Notes under the pieces: generated by a model
Seen by the model: only the letters and a program-made list of their open reading frames with translations
The model's database searches: none
Told to the model about the DNA's origin: nothing
From: Aestuariibacter sp. A3R04
GTDB taxonomy: Bacteria > Pseudomonadota > Gammaproteobacteria > Enterobacterales > Alteromonadaceae
DNA length: 64,000 bases
Direction of reading: 5' to 3'
Assembly: GCF_018860805.1 (NCBI RefSeq)
Contig: NZ_JAHKQR010000016.1
Location: 1-64,000 of the forward strand
Made by a program: the position numbers and the translations under genes
Shown: positions 58,429 to 64,000 of the stretch, one piece after another
How the letters are laid out: the number at the start of each line of letters is the position of its first letter
Numbering within the stretch: position 1 is the stretch's first letter

Positions 58429-59357
58429 TGGCACTTGATAAAAGCCACCTGGACTATCCACACCGTCACTACGGTATGGATCATACCCGTTACGACTGGC
58501 AACTTCTTGCAAATCAGAAACCGGTTACCTGGCCCGGAGGCAAAAAACTTGCGTTGTGGGTGAATGTCTCCCTCCAATTCTACCCGCTGAATCAAAAAGG
58601 TGTGCCCTTCAAGGTGCCCGGCGGTATGACAATGCCCTATCCTGACCTTCGTCACTACAGTCTTCGGGACTACGGCAACCGGGTAGGTATATATCGCTTT
58701 TTCAAAGCTTTCGACCGCTATGGCGTAACCCCGACGTTTGCCATTAATACGGAATTAGCCCGGCGCTATCCCTACCTCTTAGATGCGGTTAAGGAGCGTG
58801 ATAATGAAATTTTGTGCCATGGTTTGCACATGGACGCTCTGCACTATGGCGGACAACCACTGGCTGAAGAAGAAGCCTGTGTATCGGTAGCCTTGGACGA
58901 GTTGAGAGAATTGAGTGATCAGGATGTTAAAGGCTGGTTAAGTCCGGCGCGCAACGAGAGTGAGCACACTCCTGAATTACTGGTAAAAAACGGTGTTGAA
59001 TATTGCTGCAATTGGGTTAACGATGATATGCCCTACCTGTTTAACACCGAAAACGGACCTTTGTGGTCAATGCCACTTTCCAACGAGCTGGAAGACAGGT
59101 TCATTCTTATGAATAACCAGCATTCAGAAGACAGTTATGTCGAGCAAATAAAGGATGCGTGTAACTTCCTTTTGAAAGAGGCACAAACCCAAGGTGGCCG
59201 CATTCTTGCTCTGAACATACACCCTTGGCTTTTGGGTCAACCCCATCGAATCCATTGTCTGGAAGCAATACTTGATTACGTCATGGCGCAGGATGTCTGG
59301 CAAGCATCGTCATACGAGATACTACAACACGTTCGACTTGCTGCGGCTGAAGCGTAA
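58428..59357 (+). CDS. PuuE-like polysaccharide-deacetylase-fold hydrolase 3
   Basis: 309 residues, paralogue of the preceding gene with the shared WPGGKKLALWV and YSLRDYGNRVG blocks. Here the motif aligned to N-I-E reads VNVSLQFYPLN, so the acidic residue is glutamine; the histidine motif reads ILCHGLHMDALHYGG. It may act on another substrate or be a partner subunit of the upstream paralogue. Last island gene on this side, convergent to nusG. Confidence 0.78.
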   Translation: MALDKSHLDYPHRHYGMDHTRYDWQLLANQKPVTWPGGKKLALWVNVSLQFYPLNQKGVPFKVPGGMTMPYPDLRHYSLRDYGNRVGIYRFFKAFDRYGVTPTFAINTELARRYPYLLDAVKERDNEILCHGLHMDALHYGGQPLAEEEACVSVALDELRELSDQDVKGWLSPARNESEHTPELLVKNGVEYCCNWVNDDMPYLFNTENGPLWSMPLSNELEDRFILMNNQHSEDSYVEQIKDACNFLLKEAQTQGGRILALNIHPWLLGQPHRIHCLEAILDYVMAQDVWQASSYEILQHVRLAAAEA

Positions 59358-59384
59358 ACACAAGGTATTAGCTCGCCATTAAAC

Positions 59385-59411
59385 GAAAAAACCCGGCATC
59401 AAGCCGGGTTT
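59385..59411 (-). terminator. nusG terminator at the island edge
   Basis: Minus strand AAACCCGGC, loop TTGAT, GCCGGGTTT, then TTTTT: a strong intrinsic terminator 20 nt after nusG. It separates secE-nusG from the island and from rplK. Confidence 0.85.
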
Positions 59412-59430
59412 CTATAAATTTAAAAGGCAA

Positions 59431-60012
59431 TTAACCTTTTTCTACCTGGCCAAATTCCAAATCGACTGGCGTAGAACGACCAAAGATAAGCACTGACACT
59501 TTTACGCGGCTCTTCTCGTAATCGACTTCTTCCACAACTCCGTTGAAATCGGCAAAAGGTCCATCGGTAACACGTACCACTTCGCCCGGCTCGAACAACG
59601 TCTTTGGCCTTGGCTTGTCCGTATTCTCTTCCAGTCGGTTAAGAATTGCGTCGGCTTCGCGCTTAGTAATTGGCATAGGGCGGTCAGAAGTGCCACCAAT
59701 GAAACCCAACACCCGGGGAACACTTTTCACTAAGTGCCACGACTGCTCGTTCATTTCCATTTCTACCAACACATAACCAGGGTAGAATTTACGCTCAGAT
59801 TTGCGCTTTTGACCAGCACGCATTTCCACCACTTCTTCGGTTGGTACCAGAACTTGCCCGAAATACTGCTCCATTTCGTGCATTTTGATGTATTCAAGCA
59901 GTGTTTTCTTTACACGAGATTCGTATTGAGAGTAGGCCTGAACCACATACCAACGCTTTTTGTTCTCCGGCGCTGCCTGGCTTTCTTCTGGTGTTTGGTT
60001 TTCTTCAGACAT
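59431..60012 (-). CDS. nusG: Transcription elongation/antitermination factor NusG
   Basis: About 193 residues. The NGN domain shows [19 protein letters not shown] and the C-terminal KOW domain [20 protein letters not shown]. The ATG at 60012 follows secE by 1 nt, with GGAGTG as ribosome binding site inside secE. The N-terminal extension of about 20 acidic residues is seen in Alteromonadales. The gene normally precedes rplK directly. Confidence 0.98.
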   Translation of the reverse strand: MSEENQTPEESQAAPENKKRWYVVQAYSQYESRVKKTLLEYIKMHEMEQYFGQVLVPTEEVVEMRAGQKRKSERKFYPGYVLVEMEMNEQSWHLVKSVPRVLGFIGGTSDRPMPITKREADAILNRLEENTDKPRPKTLFEPGEVVRVTDGPFADFNGVVEEVDYEKSRVKVSVLIFGRSTPVDLEFGQVEKG

Positions 60013-60013
60013 T

Positions 60014-60391
60014 TTACACTCCAATTCCAGTAATAAAGCCCACTAAACGAACGATAATTCCATCAAGGCCCCACAGTAACAGGCCGACAATAACGGTTGC
60101 CGCCATAACGATAAGAGTGGTCTGATTAGTTTCCTGACGGGTAGGCCAGATAACCTTACGCACTTCCATGCGTGATTCTTTCGCGAAGGTTAAAAATGCA
60201 CTGCCTTTAACCGTGGTAGCGGCGATAAAACCTGCAATAACCACTACGCCAACAGCCACCAGCGCACGTATCAGTACTGAAACCTCATCGAAACTGTGGT
60301 TTGCAGCAATCAGGCCAGCTAATAAGGCAAAAATTACCAGCCATTTCATCATGTCCAATGGATTGGACGTATTTTCCGTTTTTTCGCTCAT
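60014..60391 (-). CDS. secE: Preprotein translocase subunit SecE
   Basis: 125 residues with three membrane helices, as in gammaproteobacteria, and the conserved cytoplasmic [20 protein letters not shown] before the last helix. Part of the SecYEG channel. Lies between tRNA-Trp and nusG. Confidence 0.97.
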   Translation of the reverse strand: MSEKTENTSNPLDMMKWLVIFALLAGLIAANHSFDEVSVLIRALVAVGVVVIAGFIAATTVKGSAFLTFAKESRMEVRKVIWPTRQETNQTTLIVMAATVIVGLLLWGLDGIIVRLVGFITGIGV

Positions 60392-60452
60392 GTCACGATC
60401 CTAGCAATACTTCGTCGTCAGGCTCTACGAACTCTGCCATAGAGTTTAATGC

Positions 60453-60529
60453 TGGCAGGGGTGGAGGGACTCGAACCCCCAACCATCGGTTTTGGAGACC
60501 GCTGTTCTACCAATTCGAACTACACCCCT
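60453..60529 (-). tRNA. trpT: tRNA-Trp (CCA)
   Basis: 77 nt, full cloverleaf: acceptor AGGGGTG / CACCCCT, D-stem GTTC / GAAC, anticodon loop CTCCAAA with anticodon CCA, T-loop TTCGAGT and encoded CCA end. Upstream of secE as in Vibrio and Alteromonas. Usually a tuf gene precedes it; here it has its own promoter. Confidence 0.97.
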
Positions 60530-60627
60530 AAAAGTCTGTCTTAAGACAAAATTCAGTTACACTACCCTTGTGAAATGTGGCGTTTCTTTTTAAGAAGAAT
60601 TCGCGGAATCGCAAGGGAGGGACGCGT

Positions 60628-60655
60628 ATTATACCGATCATTGAATGAGATACAA
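60628..60655 (-). promoter_or_regulatory. Promoter of trpT-secE-nusG
   Basis: Minus strand: -35 TTGTAT (60655-60650), 16-nt spacer, perfect -10 TATAAT (60633-60628), GC-rich discriminator ACGCGTCCC. Stable-RNA style, likely under stringent control. The leader to the tRNA is about 90 nt with a TGTCTTAAGACA palindrome near its end. Confidence 0.75.
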
Positions 60656-60684
60656 GCAAACATCCCCACTCTCTTCACGTTTTA

Positions 60685-60786
60685 TCAATAACTATCAAGG
60701 CCGCGCAGTTTTGCCTGGTACAGATTTTTATCTTTGTTATCCCAGGCATTGCGAATTGCTTCTTTAAGTGCCGTACGCGCAGGCCC
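60685..60786 (-). other. In-frame open stretch after the ABC exporter stop
   Basis: The frame of the ABC exporter continues after its TAA for 33 codons to TGA. Its translation has protein-like character (ALKEAIRNAWDNKDKNLYQA, then KLRGLDSY). It could be the tail of a lost gene fused in frame, or a readthrough tail. I do not recognise the sequence. Confidence 0.3.
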
Positions 60787-62628
60787 TTAATCTACAGCAA
60801 TGAAACCACCAGTCTGGTGCGCCCACAACTTGGCGTAAATGCCTCCTTTCTCTACCAGTTCACTGTGCGTACCCGCTTCTACGATTTCACCTTTGTCCAG
60901 CACCAGCAAACGGTCCATTTGAGCAATAGTAGAAAGCCTGTGCGCAATAGCGACCACGGTCTTATTTTCCATCACCGTATTTAAACAATCCTGAATAGCC
61001 GCTTCCACCTCCGAATCCAGAGCGGAAGTTGCTTCATCAAGTACCAAAATAGGCGCATCTTTTAGCAGAACCCGTGCGATGGCAATGCGCTGGCGCTGAC
61101 CGCCAGAGAGTTTAACTCCCCGCTCGCCCACGTGCGCATCATAACCTGTGCGCCCCTGATTATCAGATAGCGACAAAATAAAATCATGGGCTTCTGCCTG
61201 TTTGGCCGCCGCAATCATTTCCTCTTCTGTGGCATCAGTTCGGCCATAAATGATATTGTCCCGAACAGAACGGTGCATCAGTGATGTATCCTGGGTAACC
61301 ATACTAATTTTTTCCCGCAGGGTTTCCTGCGCCACCGCTCGCACCGATTGCCCGTCGATCACAATATCACCAGTCTGAACGTCATAAAAACGCATGAGCA
61401 GGTTTACCAACGTAGACTTTCCGGCCCCAGAGCGCCCCACCAAGCCCACTTTCTCTCCTGGTTTGATATCAATGTTCAAATTTTGAAACACATTGATAAG
61501 GCGATTATCATTGCCAGCGTAGGCAAAGCTCACTTTCTTGAAGCTGATCGCCCCTCCTCTAACCGTTAATGCATCGGGGTTTTTCTTATCTTTTACTTGC
61601 ACTGGTTGCGCCAGGGTATTCATGCCGTCCTGAACTGTGCCCAGATTTTCAAACAGCGATGACACCTCCCACATCACCCAATGGGACATGCCGTTTAATC
61701 GAAGTACAAGGCTTATCGCTACGGCGATTTCACCCGGCGAAACAAACTCGTGAAGCCACAGGTAGACAGACATGGCGCCGATGGCAAAAATAAGTAGCGC
61801 ATTGGCCATTTCCACACAATTTTCCAGCACGGTTACCAGCCGCATTTGTGGATAAACCGTTTGTAAAAAATCATCCATACTCTCTTTGGCATAGTTTGCT
61901 TCCCTACGACTGTGGGAAAACAATTTAACCGTAGAAATGTTGGTGTAACTGTCTACAATTCGCCCCGTCATCACAGCCCTGGCGTTGGCCTGCGCTTGTG
62001 AGACGGCTTTCAGCTTCGGAACTAATACCCGAAGAATGGCGATGTAAACAAAAAACCAAACAATGAGTGGCAGAGCCAAGCGCCAATCAGTTGAAAAGAT
62101 CAACACGACCATAGACAGAAAATACACGCAAATGTATACCATCAGGTCGAGCAATTTCATTACCACTTCCCGCACTGCCAAAGATGTTTGCATTACCTTA
62201 GTAGCAACACGACCTGCAAATTCGTTCTGAAAGAAGCTCAAGCTTTGGCTAAGCAGGTAACGGTGTGCCTGCCAACGTATTCTCATGGGGTAATTTCCCA
62301 TGAGCGACTGACGATTAAACAGCGCCCGAAGCAAAATACAACCGGGAATGACAATAACTACCACCGCGGCCATGCCGACAAGCGTCCACATTTCATTTTC
62401 CAAAAATGTGGCTCTGTCGTGGGCAGAGAACCAATCGACCAACTGTCCGAGGAAGCCAAACAGCGCCACTTCCAGTGCAGCGATGATGGCACTGAGCATG
62501 GATACCACTGCGATAATTTTCCACATACCCTGTGAGTAATAGCGGCAAAATGCAATGATGCCCTCAGGGGGCTGTGATGGGGCGTCATTGGGGAACGGCT
62601 TTGTCAGCCGTTCAAAAAATGAAAACAT
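60787..62628 (-). CDS. ABC exporter, fused membrane and ATPase domains
   Basis: 613 residues. Six membrane helices to about residue 330, then the ATPase: Walker A GLVGRSGAGKSTLVNLL (about residue 398), Q-loop VTQDTSL, signature LSGGQRQRIAIARVLL, Walker B ILVLDEATSALD and H-loop IAHRLSTI. Exporter of the MsbA/lipid or multidrug type. Starts 15 nt after the RraA-like gene ends. Occupies the place where tuf is often found upstream of trpT. Confidence 0.92.
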   Translation of the reverse strand: MFSFFERLTKPFPNDAPSQPPEGIIAFCRYYSQGMWKIIAVVSMLSAIIAALEVALFGFLGQLVDWFSAHDRATFLENEMWTLVGMAAVVVIVIPGCILLRALFNRQSLMGNYPMRIRWQAHRYLLSQSLSFFQNEFAGRVATKVMQTSLAVREVVMKLLDLMVYICVYFLSMVVLIFSTDWRLALPLIVWFFVYIAILRVLVPKLKAVSQAQANARAVMTGRIVDSYTNISTVKLFSHSRREANYAKESMDDFLQTVYPQMRLVTVLENCVEMANALLIFAIGAMSVYLWLHEFVSPGEIAVAISLVLRLNGMSHWVMWEVSSLFENLGTVQDGMNTLAQPVQVKDKKNPDALTVRGGAISFKKVSFAYAGNDNRLINVFQNLNIDIKPGEKVGLVGRSGAGKSTLVNLLMRFYDVQTGDIVIDGQSVRAVAQETLREKISMVTQDTSLMHRSVRDNIIYGRTDATEEEMIAAAKQAEAHDFILSLSDNQGRTGYDAHVGERGVKLSGGQRQRIAIARVLLKDAPILVLDEATSALDSEVEAAIQDCLNTVMENKTVVAIAHRLSTIAQMDRLLVLDKGEIVEAGTHSELVEKGGIYAKLWAHQTGGFIAVD

Positions 62629-62643
62629 ATCGTGGCTCGGAAA

Positions 62644-63258
62644 TTATTCTTCAAACCCTAGCTTAGTGAGGATAAATTCCAGTTTTTCAAGATGATTTTC
62701 GCGCCATTGCGATAATGTCATGTTGCTATCCTGCCCGGCTCTTGCCTGTGCTATCTGCAAAACTTCCGCGGCCTCGGTAAGAGGAATGACAGCAATACCC
62801 TCTTCGTCAGCAACAATAATATCGCCGGGGTTTACCTTAACGCCACCGCAATGAACAGGCTCATTCAGGGGGGATAGTTTTTTCTTCGCCCCCGGCTTTG
62901 GGCATACGCCTCGGGCAAAAACCGGAAATGCCATCTGCCGCACTTCGCCAACATCCCGGATGACGCCATCAATGACAAAGCCCGCTATGCCCCGTTCCTG
63001 CGCGATGGCACATACATTGCCGCCGGCCAGTGCGAACATGTCATCTCCTTGTGCCACAATGATGTCACCAGGACTAGCCCGATAAACTGCGGCGTGAAAC
63101 ATCAGGTGATCACCGGGTTCACACTTAACCGTAAAGGCCGGCCCTGCAATGCGCGGCACAGGGGTCCACAACGACCGAACCCGGTAATCTATAAACTGCT
63201 GTCGTGGCAGCGCATCAGCATAGTCGCACACCGACACCGAGGTAAATTTATCAAACAT
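62644..63258 (-). CDS. RraA/HMG-aldolase-like protein
   Basis: 204 residues of the RraA-like family, with LAGGNVCAIAQERGIAGFVI and DGVIRDVGEVR. The R-D-x2-G-E form is close to the R-D-x2-D/E of 4-hydroxy-4-methyl-2-oxoglutarate aldolases, which release pyruvate. It could be an aldolase or an oxaloacetate decarboxylase. It may be in one unit with the ABC exporter gene. It lies outside the island, although a pyruvate-releasing aldolase would fit its chemistry. Confidence 0.8.
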   Translation of the reverse strand: MFDKFTSVSVCDYADALPRQQFIDYRVRSLWTPVPRIAGPAFTVKCEPGDHLMFHAAVYRASPGDIIVAQGDDMFALAGGNVCAIAQERGIAGFVIDGVIRDVGEVRQMAFPVFARGVCPKPGAKKKLSPLNEPVHCGGVKVNPGDIIVADEEGIAVIPLTEAAEVLQIAQARAGQDSNMTLSQWRENHLEKLEFILTKLGFEE

Positions 63259-63376
63259 GAATCGCCTCCACTCCTGTGTTTAATTACCAAAACTATCTAG
63301 CTTTCGTAACTATAGCAGTGAAAGAACACGCGACTGCTTTATTGAATGAATAGTGGGTATCTGTCGCACCGACGCG

Positions 63377-63796
63377 CTAGCCCTTGCCCTTTGCTATCAT
63401 GCTAAGGACTGACACGGCCTCTTGCGCTTTAGTTGCGGGAACAAAGAGATGATCGTGATAATACGCCGCCACTACATTGGCGCTGATCCCATGATGGGTG
63501 AGAGCCGTTGCCATGGCTGCCGTCATTCCCACTGCTTCAAGGCTCGAATGGACTTGGCAGGTGATCTGCCGAAACACCCCGTCAAATCTCAACCCTTCGT
63601 TCTCAGCCACCTCTTTTAACAGGATCAACGTTACTCCCTCTTGTTCGTGAAACAGCCCTCTAACCGGCCATTGACTGCGCTGCCAGGTTTCTTCAGAAAC
63701 GGTGACAAACACAAAATCCCCGTCAACCAGTTCTGGCGACAATCCTTCTAACAGCCGGTTTAAATTCACTTCCCCGTTACTCATGGTCAACGTCAC
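63377..63796 (-). CDS. ACT-domain protein (ACT_3/DUF2241)
   Basis: 139 residues with the DUF2241 layout: LNRLLEGLSPELVDGDFVFV, WPVRGLFHEQEGVTLILL and the ACT part ITCQVHSSLEAVGMTAAMAT followed by VVAAYYHDHLFVP. Function unknown; probably binds a small ligand. Single-gene unit beside dbpA. Confidence 0.85.
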   Translation of the reverse strand: MTLTMSNGEVNLNRLLEGLSPELVDGDFVFVTVSEETWQRSQWPVRGLFHEQEGVTLILLKEVAENEGLRFDGVFRQITCQVHSSLEAVGMTAAMATALTHHGISANVVAAYYHDHLFVPATKAQEAVSVLSMIAKGKG

Positions 63797-63818
63797 CTCA
63801 ATATTTTGCGAACAACCA

Positions 63819-64000
63819 CTAATTTAGCTTACGCGCTCTGACGCGCTTACCTTTAATTTTTCCCTCTCTGAACAATAAAAGGGCTCGCTTTACACTACGC
63901 GCTTTTACCGCCACGAAGCTTTGGGAATTCTGAACCTGAATTTTCCCTATATCGTCAGCTGGTATATCGGCGTCCTTTACCAGAGAACCAAGAAAATCGC
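63819..64000 (-). CDS. dbpA: ATP-dependent RNA helicase DbpA, C-terminal end
   Basis: The last 60 codons of a gene that begins beyond the right edge. The translation has DIGKIQVQNSQSFVAV and REGKIKGKRVRARKLN, matching the DbpA RNA-binding domain that recognises hairpin 92 of 23S rRNA. Stop TAG at 63821-63819. Confidence 0.8.
   Translation of the reverse strand, partial: DFLGSLVKDADIPADDIGKIQVQNSQSFVAVKARSVKRALLLFREGKIKGKRVRARKLN

Noticed and set aside
14800-59420. Prophage or integrative element
   Set aside because: No integrase, transposase, phage or conjugation gene, and no direct repeats seen at the edges; tRNA-Trp is intact and outside the block.

Overview
Organism: the core genes (rpoB, rpoC, fusA, rpsL, rpsG, rplKAJL, nusG, secE) read as a marine gammaproteobacterium of the Alteromonas/Aestuariibacter type. 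The gene order trpT-secE-nusG-rplKAJL-rpoBC-rpsL-rpsG-fusA-tuf is the Shewanella/Pseudomonas/Alteromonas arrangement. This is judged from protein similarity by eye, so the genus is not fixed. There is no sign of a plasmid or phage.

Layout: the core runs on the minus strand, from right to left. At the right edge are dbpA (partial), an ACT-domain protein, an RraA-like protein and an ABC exporter (60.8-64 kb). Next come tRNA-Trp, secE and nusG (59.4-60.5 kb). At the left are rplK, rplA, rplJ, rplL, rpoB, rpoC, rpsL, rpsG, fusA and the start of tuf (1-14.6 kb). Between nusG and rplK, normally neighbours, sits a block of about 44.5 kb with about 40 catabolic genes (14.9-59.36 kb). nusG now ends at its own strong terminator, and rplK keeps its own promoter with a GC-rich discriminator.

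The island: no transposase or integrase is visible. It holds (i) an aconitase-type hydratase of two subunits plus a PEP-mutase/methylisocitrate-lyase-type lyase, as in 2,3-dimethylmalate metabolism (17.3-20 kb); (ii) its own ETF pair, three class III CoA-transferases, a PaaK-like ligase, an amidase and two MmgE/PrpD proteins; (iii) a GntR and a Crp/Fnr regulator, an MFS carrier and a YciI protein; (iv) a CpcT/CpeT-like lipoprotein followed by a flavin oxidase, an alpha/beta-hydrolase-fold protein and a double-bond reductase; (v) an eight-gene operon HapK-like, SDR, PuuE-like, CitE-like, MaoC, acyl-CoA dehydrogenase, two CoA-transferases; (vi) a six-gene operon with methyltransferase, nitrilase-fold protein and aldehyde dehydrogenase; (vii) a TonB receptor, cytochrome b561 and dihaem cytochrome c; (viii) glutaryl-CoA dehydrogenase opposite an isochorismatase-fold amidohydrolase and two more PuuE-like proteins.

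How it may work (inference): PuuE/imidase-like enzymes would open a cyclic imide, the isochorismatase-fold enzyme would hydrolyse the resulting maleamate, the DmdAB-like hydratase would hydrate the substituted maleate, and the Dml-like lyase would release pyruvate plus an acid. If the imide were hematinic acid, the oxidation product of haem, bilins and chlorophyll, that acid would be glutarate, which fits the glutaryl-CoA dehydrogenase beside the imidase genes. The CpcT-like (bilin-lyase fold) lipoprotein, the HapK/RedY-like protein and the TonB receptor make a linear tetrapyrrole or other oligopyrrole a reasonable candidate substrate. This is a hypothesis, not shown by sequence.

Regulation: at least twelve FNR/FixK-type boxes (TTGAY-N4-RTCAA, at most one mismatch) lie in front of island transcription units, often about 60-70 nt from the start codon. 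The island encodes an Fnr-like protein with an E-x2-S-R recognition helix but without the Fe-S cysteines. A second palindrome (TGTCCGGACA / TTTGTACGGACAAA) lies next to gntR and over the -10 of the HapK operon.
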